NCBI RefSeq assembly: GCF_025642155.1
Contig: NZ_CP106798.1
Span: 6,014,001-6,078,000, forward strand
DNA length: 64,000 bases
From: Streptomyces sp. HUAS 15-9
GTDB lineage: Bacteria > Actinomycetota > Actinomycetes > Streptomycetales > Streptomycetaceae
Direction of reading: 5' to 3'
Below are positions 14,648-23,098 of this stretch, one piece after another (the stretch's first letter is position 1; every line of letters begins with the position of its first letter). A program made the translations under genes and the position numbers. The notes beneath the pieces are model-generated. The model was not told where the DNA came from, did no database searches, and worked only from the letters and a program-made list of their open reading frames with translations.

Positions 14648-16075
14648 TTACTTGCCGTCGCCGCCGACGTGGTGGACGCGGACCATGTTGGTGGTGCCGG
14701 GGACGCCGGGGGGCGAGCCGGCGGTGATGATGACCGTGTCGCCCGGGGTGAAACGGCTGAGCTTGGCCAGCTCCTGGTCGACCATGTCGACCATTTCGTC
14801 GGTGCTGTTCACGAACGGCACGATGTGCGACTCCACGCCCCAGCTGAGCGTCAGCTGGTTGCGGGTGCCCTCGTCCGTGGTGAAGGCCAGGATCGGCTGG
14901 GCCGCGCGGTAGCGGGACAGCCGGCGGGCGGTGTCACCGGACTTCGTGAAGGCGATCAGGCCCTTGCCGCCCAGGAAGTCCGCGATCTCGCACGCGGCAC
15001 GCGCGACCGAACCGCCCTGCGTACGGGGCTTCTTGCCGGGGACGAGCGGCTGCAGGCCCTTGGAGAGAAGCTCCTCCTCGGCCGCGGTGACGATCTTCGA
15101 CATCGTCTTGACCGTCTCGACCGGGTACGCGCCCACGCTCGACTCGGCCGACAGCATGACCGCGTCGGCGCCGTCCAGGATCGCGTTGGCCACGTCGGAG
15201 GCCTCGGCGCGGGTCGGGCGGGAGTTGGTGATCATCGACTCCATCATCTGGGTCGCCACGATCACCGGCTTGGCGTTGCGCCGGCACAGCTCGATCAGGC
15301 GCTTCTGCACCATGGGGACCCGCTCGAGCGGGTACTCGACGGCCAGGTCGCCGCGGGCGACCATCACGCCGTCGAACGCCATCACGACGTCCTCCATGTT
15401 CTCCACCGCCTGCGGCTTCTCCACCTTGGCGATGACCGGGACGCGACGGCCCTCCTCGTCCATGATCCGGTGGACGTCGTTCACGTCCTTGGCGTCACGG
15501 ACGAAGGACAGGGCGACCAGGTCGCAGCCCATCCGCAGCGCGAACCGCAGGTCCTCGATGTCCTTCTCGCTCAGTGCGGGCACGTTGACGGCCGCGCCGG
15601 GCAGGTTGATGCCCTTGTGGTCGGAGACGACACCGCCCTCGATGACGATCGTCCGCACCCGCGGACCCTCGACGTCCACCACCTTCAGCTCGACGTTGCC
15701 GTCGTTGATCAGGATCTGGTCGCCCCGTGCGACATCACCCGTCAGGCCCTTGTACGTCGTCCCGCAGATCTGCTTGTCGCCCGGGACGTCCTCGGTCGTG
15801 ATGACGAACTCGTCACCACGCTCCAGTTCGACCGGACCCTCGGCGAAGGTCTCCAGACGGATCTTGGGGCCCTGCAGATCGGCGAGGACGCCGATGGCGC
15901 GGCCGGTCTCCTTCGAGGCGGCCCGGACGCGGTCGTACCGCGCCTGGTGCTCGGAGTGGGTGCCGTGGCTGAAGTTGAACCGAGCCACATTCATGCCGGC
16001 CTCGATCATGGAGACGAGCATCTCGTGGGAGTCGACCGCGGGGCCGAGAGTACAGACGATTTTCGAACGGCGCAT
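14648..16075 (-). CDS. pyk: Pyruvate kinase
   Basis: A 475-residue enzyme that converts phosphoenolpyruvate and ADP to pyruvate and ATP, the last step of glycolysis. The sequence starts MRRSKIVCTLGPAVDSHEML and contains the NFSHGTH substrate motif, LADLQGPKIRLETF, the active-site strand VPVIAKVEKPQAVENMEDVV, GVMVARGDL, and the pyruvate-kinase signature TRAEASDVANAILDGADAVM. The C-terminal regulatory domain is present (IVPFVNSTDEMVDMVDQELA). Full length, no missing catalytic residues. From memory it corresponds to S. coelicolor pyk2 (SCO5423), one of two pyruvate kinases. The following upstream genes ackA and pta share the strand; the 132-bp gap before pyk probably holds its own promoter. Confidence 0.96.
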   Translation of the reverse strand: MRRSKIVCTLGPAVDSHEMLVSMIEAGMNVARFNFSHGTHSEHQARYDRVRAASKETGRAIGVLADLQGPKIRLETFAEGPVELERGDEFVITTEDVPGDKQICGTTYKGLTGDVARGDQILINDGNVELKVVDVEGPRVRTIVIEGGVVSDHKGINLPGAAVNVPALSEKDIEDLRFALRMGCDLVALSFVRDAKDVNDVHRIMDEEGRRVPVIAKVEKPQAVENMEDVVMAFDGVMVARGDLAVEYPLERVPMVQKRLIELCRRNAKPVIVATQMMESMITNSRPTRAEASDVANAILDGADAVMLSAESSVGAYPVETVKTMSKIVTAAEEELLSKGLQPLVPGKKPRTQGGSVARAACEIADFLGGKGLIAFTKSGDTARRLSRYRAAQPILAFTTDEGTRNQLTLSWGVESHIVPFVNSTDEMVDMVDQELAKLSRFTPGDTVIITAGSPPGVPGTTNMVRVHHVGGDGK

Positions 16076-16173
16076 GGAGCGATCCTATCGGTTTGTTTCG
16101 CTACGGAATATTCCGTCTGGTGGAAGATACAAATGGGCGGACGTGCGCTCACTCGTGTTACCGCCGTGTAATT

Positions 16174-16218
16174 GCTCAGCTGTTCACCTAAATGCTCAGC
16201 TGTTCACTCAGCTGTTCA
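16174..16218. repeat. Three direct copies of CTCAGCTGTTCA at the ackA 3' end
   Basis: GCTCAGCTGTTCAC occurs at 16174-16187 and 16194-16207, and CTCAGCTGTTCA again at 16207-16218. The last copy contains the end of the ackA reading frame. The pattern looks like local duplication of the ackA 3' end. Confidence 0.7.
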
Positions 16219-17470
16219 TTCCGACCAGTGCGTAGGTCTGTGTGGCGATCTCCAGTTCCTCGTCGGTGGGCACCACGGCGACGGCCACCCTCGCGTTCTC
16301 GGGCGAGATCAGCCGAGGCCGGTCGGCGCGTACGGCGTTCAGCTCGCCGTCCACCGCCAGGCCCAGCTCCTCCAGGCCCGCCAGGGCAGCCTCTCGCACG
16401 GGACTCGCGTTTTCCCCGACTCCGGCTGTGAAGGCGACCGCGTCCACCCGTCCGAGCACCGCGTAATAGGCGCCTATGTACTTCTTCAAGCGGTGAATGT
16501 AGATGTCGAAGGCGAGACGCGCCTGTTCGTCGCCCTCGTCGATCCGACGGCGGATCTCCCGCATGTCGTTGTCACCGCACAGCCCGAACAGACCGCTTCT
16601 CTTGTTGAGAAGAGTGTCGATCTCGTCCATGGACATTCCGCCAACTCGCTGCAAATGGAAGATGACGGCCGGATCCAGGTCGCCGGAGCGCGTCCCCATC
16701 ACAAGCCCCTCCAGCGGGGTGAGCCCCATCGAGGTGTCCACGCACCGGCCGCCGCGCACCGCCGAGGCGGACGCCCCGTTGCCCAGGTGCAGCACGATGA
16801 CATTGACCTCCTCCGGCGCCTTCCCGAGCAGCTCGGCGGTCGCCCGGGAGACGTAGGCGTGCGAGGTCCCGTGGAAGCCGTAGCGCCGGATGCGGTGCCG
16901 GTCCGCGAGCTTCGGGTCGATCGCGTAGCGCGCCGCGGACTCCGGCATGGTCGTGTGGAACGCCGTGTCGAAGACCGCGACCTGGGGCAGGTCGGGGCGC
17001 AGCGCCAGCGCCGTGCGGATGCCGGTGAGGTTGGCCGGGTTGTGCAGCGGCGCGACCGGGATCAGCCGCTCGATCTCGGTCAGTACGGCGTCGTCGATGA
17101 CGGTCGGCTCGGTGAAGAACATGCCGCCGTGCACCACGCGGTGCCCGATCGCGGCCAGTTCCGGCGAGTCCAGACCGAGATCGTCCTTGGCCAGTTCCTC
17201 GGCCACGGCCTTGAGGGCGGCGTGGTGGTCGGCGATCGGGCCGTTCTCCTCACGGGTGGCGCCCGAGGTGAGACAGGTGTGCTTCAGCCGGGAGGTCTGC
17301 TCGCCGATGCGCTCGACGAGACCAGCCGCCAGCCGGCTGCTGTCACGCATGTCCAGCAGCTGGTACTTCACCGACGAGGAGCCTGAGTTGAGGACGAGGA
17401 CGCGGGAAACCAGGGGGGCCGAGCGAAGCTCGTCGGACAGGGCGGTGGTGGGTGACGGGTGGGCGGTCAC
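16208..17470 (-). CDS. ackA: Acetate kinase
   Basis: A 420-residue acetokinase-family enzyme converting acetyl-phosphate and ADP to acetate and ATP, reversibly. Motifs: VLVLNSGSSSVKYQLL at the start, IGHRVVHGG (about residue 108), VAVFDTAFHTTMPESAARYA, YGFHGTSHAYV (about residue 200), LHLGNGASASAVRGGRCVDT, and AFTAGVGENASPVRE. The GTG at 17470 overlaps the pta stop (GTGA), so translation is coupled to pta. This start adds about 22 residues (TAHPSPTTALSDELRSAPL) before the usual family N-terminus, and no closer start is available. With pta it forms the acetate overflow pathway. From memory it matches SCO5424. Confidence 0.95.
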   Translation of the reverse strand: MTAHPSPTTALSDELRSAPLVSRVLVLNSGSSSVKYQLLDMRDSSRLAAGLVERIGEQTSRLKHTCLTSGATREENGPIADHHAALKAVAEELAKDDLGLDSPELAAIGHRVVHGGMFFTEPTVIDDAVLTEIERLIPVAPLHNPANLTGIRTALALRPDLPQVAVFDTAFHTTMPESAARYAIDPKLADRHRIRRYGFHGTSHAYVSRATAELLGKAPEEVNVIVLHLGNGASASAVRGGRCVDTSMGLTPLEGLVMGTRSGDLDPAVIFHLQRVGGMSMDEIDTLLNKRSGLFGLCGDNDMREIRRRIDEGDEQARLAFDIYIHRLKKYIGAYYAVLGRVDAVAFTAGVGENASPVREAALAGLEELGLAVDGELNAVRADRPRLISPENARVAVAVVPTDEELEIATQTYALVGMNS

Positions 17471-19557
17471 TGGGCGGTTGCCTTCTCGCTCGGGTTCTGG
17501 GCCTGGATGGCCGTGATGGCGACGGTGTTGACGATGTCCTGGACGAGGGCGCCCCGGGACAGGTCGTTGACCGGCTTGCGCAGACCCTGCAGGACCGGGC
17601 CGACGGCGATCGCGCCGGCCGAGCGCTGCACGGCCTTGTACGTGTTGTTGCCGGTGTTGAGGTCGGGGAAGATCAGCACGCTGGCCTGTCCGGCGACCTC
17701 GGAGCCCGGCAGCTTGGTCGCCGCGACCGACGGCTCCACGGCCGCGTCGTACTGGATCGGCCCCTCGATCTTCAGGTCGGGCCGCCGCGAGCGCGCCAGC
17801 TCGGTCGCCTCGCGCACCTTGTCGACGTCGGCGCCCGAACCGGACGTACCCGTGGAGTACGACAGCATCGCGATCCGCGGCTCCACGCCGAACTGCTGCG
17901 CGGTGGCGGCCGACTGGATGGCGATGTCGGCCAGTTGCTCGGCGTTCGGGTCCGGGTTGACCGCGCAGTCGCCGTAGACCAGCACCTTCTCGGCCAGGCA
18001 CATGAAGAACACGGAGGAGACGATCGACGACTCCGGGGTGGTCTTGATGATCTCGAAGGCGGGCCGGATGGTGGCCGCCGTGGAGTGCACGGAGCCGGAG
18101 ACCATGCCGTCGGCGAGACCCTCCTGGACCATCAGGGTGCCGAAGTAGTTCACGTCGGAGACGACGTCGTAGGCCAGCTCCACCGTCACGCCCCGGTGGG
18201 CCCGCAGCCCGGCGTACGTCTGGGCGAAGGCGTCGCGCAGCTCGGAGGCGGCGGGGTCGATGAGCTGGGCGTCGCCGAGGTCGATACCGAGGTCGGCGGC
18301 CTTCTTGCGGATCTGGTCGACGGTACCGAGCAGGGTCAGATCGCACACGCCCCGGCGCAGCAGCACCTCGGCGGCGTGCAGCACACGCTCCTCGGTGCCC
18401 TCCGGGAGGACGACACGGCGCTTGTCGGAGCGGGCCTGTTCGAGCAGCTTGTGCTCGAACATCATCGGGGTGACCCGGTCGCTGCTCGGCGCGGAGACCC
18501 GCTTGAGCAGATCGCCGGTGTCGACGTACCGCTCGAACAGGCCGAGCGCGGTCTCCGCCTTGCGCGGGGTGACCGCGCTCAGCTTGCCCTCCAGGGAGAA
18601 CAGCTGCTCGGCGGTGGGGAAGCTGGTGCCGGGCACCGAGACGACCGGGGTGCCCGGGGCGAGCCGGGAGGCGAGGGTGAGGATCTCCTCGGAGGGCCGC
18701 TCGTTCAGGGTGAGCAGCAGGCCGGCTATCGGCGGGGTGCCGGCGCTGTGCGCGGCGAGCGAGCCGATCACCAGGTCGGCGCGGTCGCCCGGGGTCACCA
18801 CCAGGCAGCCGGGGGTCAGGGCGCTGAGCAGGTTCGGCAGCATGGCGCCGCCGAAGACGAAGCCGAGCGCGTCCCGGGCCAGCCCCGAGTCGTCCCCGAG
18901 CAGCACCGTGCCGCCCAGGATCTGGGTGATCTGGGAGACCGTCGGCGCGGACAGCGCGGGCTCGTCGGGCAGCACGTAGCAGGGGACCGGCAGCCGGTTG
19001 GTGAGCCGCTCGGCGATCTCGTCGCGGTCCTCGCGGGCCACCCGGTTGGCGACCATGGCGAGGACGTCGCAGCCGAGACTGTCGTACGCCCGGAACGCGT
19101 TGCGCGTCTCGGCGCGCACGGACTCGGCGGTCTGCCGGCGGCCGCCCACGACCGGGATCACGGACGCGCCGAACTCATTGGCGAGCCGGGCGTTCAGGGA
19201 CAGCTCGTCCGGGAGCTGGGTGTCGGCGAAGTCGGTGCCGAGGACCAGGACGACGTCGTAGTCCCGCGCGACCAGGTGGAACCGGTCGACGAGAGTGGAC
19301 ACCAGCTCGTCCGTCCCCTGCTCGGCCTGCAGCGCGGACGCCTTGTGGTACTCCATGCCGTAGACCGTCGCCGGGTCCTGGGAGAGCCGGTACCGGGCAC
19401 GTAGCAGCTCGAACAGGCGATCGGGGCTGTGGTGGACGAGCGGCCGGAACACCCCCACCCGGTCGACCTGCCGGGTCAGCAGCTCCATGACTCCCAGCTC
19501 TACGACCTGGCGGCCGTCGCCGCGGTCGATCCCCGTCACGTACACGCTGCGCGTCAC
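17467..19557 (-). CDS. pta: Phosphate acetyltransferase, long form
   Basis: A 696-residue enzyme converting acetyl-CoA and phosphate to acetyl-phosphate. The N-terminal domain (MTRSVYVTGIDRGDGRQVVE, then VVLVLGTDF) is a BioD-like P-loop fold and the middle is a DRTGG domain (about residues 200-330). The C-terminal 330 residues are the catalytic PTA_PTB domain with RRVVLPEGTEERVLHAAEVL, LVYGDCAVNPDPNAEQLADI, IAMLSYSTGTSGSG and FPDLNTGNNTYKAVQRSAGA. The length fits the long enterobacterial/actinobacterial type. The GTG at 19557 is the start. It overlaps ackA by 4 bp; the two form an operon in the order pta-ackA. The promoter region is shared with the divergent pfkA. Confidence 0.95.
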   Translation of the reverse strand: MTRSVYVTGIDRGDGRQVVELGVMELLTRQVDRVGVFRPLVHHSPDRLFELLRARYRLSQDPATVYGMEYHKASALQAEQGTDELVSTLVDRFHLVARDYDVVLVLGTDFADTQLPDELSLNARLANEFGASVIPVVGGRRQTAESVRAETRNAFRAYDSLGCDVLAMVANRVAREDRDEIAERLTNRLPVPCYVLPDEPALSAPTVSQITQILGGTVLLGDDSGLARDALGFVFGGAMLPNLLSALTPGCLVVTPGDRADLVIGSLAAHSAGTPPIAGLLLTLNERPSEEILTLASRLAPGTPVVSVPGTSFPTAEQLFSLEGKLSAVTPRKAETALGLFERYVDTGDLLKRVSAPSSDRVTPMMFEHKLLEQARSDKRRVVLPEGTEERVLHAAEVLLRRGVCDLTLLGTVDQIRKKAADLGIDLGDAQLIDPAASELRDAFAQTYAGLRAHRGVTVELAYDVVSDVNYFGTLMVQEGLADGMVSGSVHSTAATIRPAFEIIKTTPESSIVSSVFFMCLAEKVLVYGDCAVNPDPNAEQLADIAIQSAATAQQFGVEPRIAMLSYSTGTSGSGADVDKVREATELARSRRPDLKIEGPIQYDAAVEPSVAATKLPGSEVAGQASVLIFPDLNTGNNTYKAVQRSAGAIAVGPVLQGLRKPVNDLSRGALVQDIVNTVAITAIQAQNPSEKATAQ

Positions 19558-19624
19558 GTGGGCACTCCGTTTCGTCTGTCACATCTCCGCATAAAAATCG
19601 CCCACCAAGGTGAGCAGATCCCTC

Positions 19625-19653
19625 TTGACAATACCCCTGGCGCTAGATAAGGC
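19625..19653 (+). promoter_or_regulatory. Possible promoter for pfkA
   Basis: TTGACA at 19625-19630 is a consensus -35. A -10 at normal 17-bp spacing would be the poor TAAGGC (19648-19653), while the better TAGATA (19644-19649) is only 13 bp away. The site lies about 110 bp before the pfkA start. Confidence 0.3.
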
Positions 19654-19702
19654 GCCCGTCAGGTCATCGGCCCCCTGGCGGACGTGAAACAATCAGACTT
19701 GC

Positions 19703-19746
19703 TCACCGGTATCAACAGCGACCATCACCGGTACCAACAGCGACCA
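19703..19746. repeat. Tandem 22-bp direct repeat before pfkA
   Basis: Two adjacent 22-bp units, 19703-19724 and 19725-19746, differ at one base (TCACCGGTATCAACAGCGAC versus TCACCGGTACCAACAGCGAC, each followed by CA). The second unit abuts the AGGAG ribosome-binding site (746-750). The 22-bp period places both units on the same face of the helix. Confidence 0.75.
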
Positions 19747-19760
19747 GGAGACACAGCACG

Positions 19761-20786
19761 ATGCGCATCGGAGTTCTCACCGCAGGCGGCGACTGCCCCG
19801 GCCTGAACGCAGTGATCCGGTCTGTCGTGCACCGGGCGGTGGCGCAGTACGGCGACGAGGTCATCGGCTTCGAGGACGGCTACCGGGGACTGCTCGACGG
19901 TCACTACCGCACCCTCGACCTGGACGCGGTCAGCGGCATCCTGGCGCGCGGCGGCACCATCCTCGGCTCCTCCCGCCTGGAGCGCGACCGGCTGCGCGAG
20001 GCCTGTGAGCGGGCCACCGACATGGTCGGCGAGTTCGGCATCGACGCCCTGATCCCGATCGGCGGCGAGGGCACGCTGACCGCCGCCCGGATGCTCTCCG
20101 ACGCCGGGCTGCCGGTCGTGGGCGTGCCGAAGACGATCGACAACGACATCTCCTCCACGGACCGCACCTTCGGCTTCGACACCGCGGTCGGCGTGGCCAC
20201 GGAGGCCATGGACCGCCTCAAGACCACCGCCGAGTCCCACCAGCGCGTGATGGTCGTCGAGGTCATGGGCCGTCACGCGGGCTGGATCGCCCTGGAGTCC
20301 GGCATGGCCGGCGGCGCCCACGGCATCTGCCTGCCCGAGCGCCCCTTCGACCCCGCCGACCTGGTCAAGATGGTCGAGGAGCGGTTCGCCCGCGGCAAGA
20401 AGTTCGCCGTCGTCTGCGTCGCCGAGGGCGCCCACCCCGCCGAGGGCACCATGGACTACAGCAAGGGCGAGATCGACCAGTTCGGTCACGAGCGTTTCCA
20501 GGGCATCGGCACGGCACTGGCGTACGAGCTGGAGCGGCGCCTCGGCAAGGAGGCCAAGCCCGTCATCCTCGGCCACGTCCAGCGCGGCGGCACCCCGACC
20601 GCGTACGACCGCATCCTCGCCACCCGCTTCGGCTGGCACGCGGTGGAGGCCGCGCACCGCGCCGACTTCGGCCGGATGACCGCGCTGCGCGGCACCGACA
20701 TCGTGATGGTGCCGCTCGCGGAGGCGGTCACCGAGCTGAAGACGGTCCCGAAGGACCGGATGGACGAGACGGAGTCGGTCTTCTAG
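19761..20786 (+). CDS. pfkA: 6-phosphofructokinase
   Basis: A 341-residue phosphofructokinase A-type enzyme. It starts MRIGVLTAGGDCPGLNAVIR (nucleotide-binding loop), has IPIGGEGTLTAARMLSDAGL (phosphoryl-donor site), the catalytic PKTIDNDISSTDRTFGFDTA, VMVVEVMGRHAGWIALESGM, and VILGHVQRGGTPTAYDRILA. The GGEGT signature carries Gly where many PPi-dependent enzymes carry Asp, which suggests ATP as donor. From memory the orthologue is SCO5426 (pfkA2 in S. coelicolor). It is divergent from pta-ackA with about 200 bp between, containing a tandem 22-bp repeat. The ATG at 19761 has AGGAG 10 bp upstream. Confidence 0.95.
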   Translation: MRIGVLTAGGDCPGLNAVIRSVVHRAVAQYGDEVIGFEDGYRGLLDGHYRTLDLDAVSGILARGGTILGSSRLERDRLREACERATDMVGEFGIDALIPIGGEGTLTAARMLSDAGLPVVGVPKTIDNDISSTDRTFGFDTAVGVATEAMDRLKTTAESHQRVMVVEVMGRHAGWIALESGMAGGAHGICLPERPFDPADLVKMVEERFARGKKFAVVCVAEGAHPAEGTMDYSKGEIDQFGHERFQGIGTALAYELERRLGKEAKPVILGHVQRGGTPTAYDRILATRFGWHAVEAAHRADFGRMTALRGTDIVMVPLAEAVTELKTVPKDRMDETESVF

Positions 20787-20808
20787 GACCGCCCCGGCCG
20801 TCCTGCTG

Positions 20809-21531
20809 TCAGGCCGTACTGGCCTCGACCCGTGACCAGAAGTGGTCCACGATCCGGTCGAGGAAGTCACGGCCGTTGCCGCTCGAGTCGTCCGCGGCAC
20901 CGGTGCCGCCCCAGCTCAGCGTGGCCACCATCTGCCCCTGGTAGTCCCGGTGCAGCTCCTGGAGGGTGCCCTCCAGGAGCCGGCGGTCCAGCGGCACCAT
21001 ACGGCCCACCGGGCGCACATAGGCCCGCCAGCGCGTGGTGACCGCACCGCGCAGCAATTCCGCCAGCTTCGCGTCGTGGCCGCTGACGGTCACGAAGTCG
21101 GGCAGGGACAACGCGAGCAGCGCGGCGAGGGCGGCGGACTGCCGCTCGGTGCCGCGCCACTCGTTGTGCTCCTCCATCCGCAGATAGGCGAGGAGTTCCA
21201 GCCTGACGGCGAGAGCGACGTCCTCCGCCGCCAGCCCACGGGCCGTGCGGTGCTCGCGCAGACTGCGCGGCCGCCCGATCAGTTCACCCGGCGAGCACCA
21301 CAACACCCCCGCGAGAGCGGCGAGTTCAGGACTGCTGGGGGTGACGAGGCCCCGCTCCCAGGTGACGACCAGGTCAGCGGTGACGTAGGGCAACCCGTAC
21401 GAGGCACGCATTCCGTAGGCGACCTGCTCGGGTCCCATGCCGAGAGCGGCACGGAGTTTGCGGGCGGCGGGGGCGTTGAAGGGGGGACCTGGCTGGTTCC
21501 GTGGGGCTGGCGGTCGGTGCACAGCGGACAA
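20809..21531 (-). CDS. Helix-turn-helix (XRE-like) regulatory protein
   Basis: About 240 residues. Residues 25-85 form an XRE-like helix-turn-helix (AARKLRAALGMGPEQVAYGM, VTWERGLVTPSSPELAALAG). A second HTH-like segment follows at about residues 90-140 (LREHRTARGLAAEDVALAVR). The C-terminal 90 residues (TTRWRAYVRPVGRMVPLDRR ... FLDRIVDHFWSRV) are helical and of unknown fold. The TTG at 21531 gives the longest reading, and a GTG at 21522 is equally possible; no clear Shine-Dalgarno decides. It is convergent with pfkA with a 20-bp gap. Likely a cytosolic DNA-binding protein; its target is unknown. Confidence 0.8.
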   Translation of the reverse strand: MSAVHRPPAPRNQPGPPFNAPAARKLRAALGMGPEQVAYGMRASYGLPYVTADLVVTWERGLVTPSSPELAALAGVLWCSPGELIGRPRSLREHRTARGLAAEDVALAVRLELLAYLRMEEHNEWRGTERQSAALAALLALSLPDFVTVSGHDAKLAELLRGAVTTRWRAYVRPVGRMVPLDRRLLEGTLQELHRDYQGQMVATLSWGGTGAADDSSGNGRDFLDRIVDHFWSRVEASTA

Positions 21532-21638
21532 CGTACGGGTGCTCGCCGGTGATGACTACGGTCTGTTCGGCCACAATCACGGATTGTAGGAATGTCTGGT
21601 TCCGGGTGCTGGGGACGGACGGCGGATCCGACACGTGC

Positions 21639-22487
21639 CTACCGCCGGTCGACTCGCTTCCCGATCACGGGTCCGTAGAAGGTCCCGCCACGGAAGTCGA
21701 TGTGGTCGCCCCCGTGGACGGCTCGGGGCTCCTCCTCGGAGCGCGCGGACACATCGCCGCCTCCGGGCCGGTGCTTGCGCAGCACCGCCATCGCCACCGA
21801 CGCCGCCTGCGCGGCCGCCCTCTCCTGTGAACCCCCGGCGTCCGCCTCGGACTTGAGCGCGTCGGCGCGGTCGCTGATGCCCCGGACGACCAGGGCGTCC
21901 ACTTGCCCGCTCAGATGCGCCGCGTGGGCCGCGCCCGCCCCCTCCATCTCGATCGCGGCCGCGTCGTTGTAGTGCTCGCGGACCTGGCGGGCGATCTCGG
22001 AGCCGGCGTCGGCCAGGACGACGTCCCCGGTGGCGATCGGCTTGAAGTGGGTCCGTACGTCCGCCATGTCCCGTACGGCCGAACGCGCGGCCTGCACCAG
22101 TGCGTTGGAGCCGTACCAGGCCTCCGGGCGGATCAGCAGGCCCTCGGCGGTCTGCTTGCCACCGTGGATGCCGTACACCTTGGTCCCGACGACGACGTCG
22201 CCGATGCCGATGTCGTCCTTGAGGCTGCCCGCGACACCGACGAAGAGGACCGCCCGCGGACGGAGCCAGTCGATGAGCGACGCGGTGAGCGCGGCGGTGG
22301 CCCTGGCGCCCTCGCCCAGCTCGCCGATCGCCACATGCCAGGGCGTGCCGGGCAGCCGCCCGCGTTCGAGCCAGGTGCCGTTGCCGGGGTGGACGAGATC
22401 CTGCCGGTCCTCGACATGGGCGCGGACGGCGGAGTACTCCAGCGCGAGTGCGGTCAGGACCAGAACGGTGGACTGCGTCTCCGGCAC
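21639..22487 (-). CDS. Nucleosidase-like protein (MTA/SAH nucleosidase / PNP_UDP_1 fold)
   Basis: A 282-residue protein with the purine-nucleoside phosphorylase / 5'-methylthioadenosine nucleosidase fold: VLVLTALALEYSAVRAHV at the N-terminus, RPRAVLFVGVAGSLKDDIGI, GDVVVGTKVYGIHGGK, then AAAIEMEGAGAAHAAHLSGQ (substrate Met-Glu motif) and LVVRGISDRADALK with the general-acid Asp. These predict cleavage of an N-glycosidic bond in a nucleoside or nucleotide. The last 22 residues (DHIDFRGGTFYGPVIGKR) form a short DxF-GGTFxGPVxG tail that is not part of the enzyme fold. The GTG at 22487 is the first start. It is divergent, 33 bp apart, from the membrane-protein gene at 22521. Confidence 0.85.
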   Translation of the reverse strand: MPETQSTVLVLTALALEYSAVRAHVEDRQDLVHPGNGTWLERGRLPGTPWHVAIGELGEGARATAALTASLIDWLRPRAVLFVGVAGSLKDDIGIGDVVVGTKVYGIHGGKQTAEGLLIRPEAWYGSNALVQAARSAVRDMADVRTHFKPIATGDVVLADAGSEIARQVREHYNDAAAIEMEGAGAAHAAHLSGQVDALVVRGISDRADALKSEADAGGSQERAAAQAASVAMAVLRKHRPGGGDVSARSEEEPRAVHGGDHIDFRGGTFYGPVIGKRVDRR

Positions 22488-22520
22488 CCTCTTAAGGTAC
22501 TGCCGGGGGAAGGGGGCGTA

Positions 22521-23087
22521 GTGCCGGAACGACACGTCACCGTGGGGCAGTTGCTGCTCATCGAGTACCAGACCGTCAAGGACGAGCAGAAGACGAGGAT
22601 CGGGTTCCGGGACAACCTCCTCTACGTCACGCTCACCGTCGTCGCCGCCGTCGTCGCCGCGTCGGCGCAGGCCGGACAGCCCGCCATGCTGCTCGCGCTC
22701 CCGCCGGTCTGTGTGGTCCTCGGCTGGACCTATCTCGTCAACGACCAGAAGATCTCGGCGATCGGCCGGTACGTACGCGAGGACCTGGGACCCCGGCTCG
22801 CGCGGCTCGCCCGGACGGAAGGAACCGGAGAGCCGGGAGAGGCCGAGGAGGTCTTCCTCTGGGAGCGCGTCCATCGTGGCGACCGGCGCCGCAGGTCACG
22901 CAAAGCCGTGCAGTGCGTCATCGACCTGCTCGCCTTCTGCCTGGTGCCGCTCGCCGGGCTCACCGTCTACTGGACCGGCGGGCAGGGCAGCGGCGGCCTT
23001 CTCGTGGTGTCCGTCATGGAAGCCCTGGCCGTGGTCGGTCTCGGCGCACAGGTCGTGTCGTACGCCGGGGCGAACACCTCCGGGTGA
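22521..23087 (+). CDS. Small membrane protein with paired transmembrane hairpins
   Basis: A 188-residue protein. It has a short N-terminal segment (HVTVGQLLLIEYQTVKDEQK, then TRIGFRDNLLYV), two hydrophobic helices at about residues 33-72 (VTLTVVAAVVAASAQAGQPA; MLLALPPVCVVLGWTYLV), a basic/acidic middle (ISAIGRYVREDLGPRL ... WERVHRGDRRRRSRKAVQCV), and two further helices at about residues 130-178. I do not recognise a named family. The layout resembles two-helix membrane effectors of conflict systems, but that is only a resemblance. The GTG at 22521 follows a GGGGGAAGGGGG run. It shares a 33-bp intergenic region with the divergent nucleosidase-like gene. Confidence 0.75.
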   Translation: MPERHVTVGQLLLIEYQTVKDEQKTRIGFRDNLLYVTLTVVAAVVAASAQAGQPAMLLALPPVCVVLGWTYLVNDQKISAIGRYVREDLGPRLARLARTEGTGEPGEAEEVFLWERVHRGDRRRRSRKAVQCVIDLLAFCLVPLAGLTVYWTGGQGSGGLLVVSVMEALAVVGLGAQVVSYAGANTSG

Positions 23088-23098
23088 CGGGTGGCCGC

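Noticed and set aside
14499..14912. 137-codon plus-strand frame beginning before and running into pyk
   Set aside because: Most of it is antisense to pyk and contains the pyk terminator stem; no protein-like features.
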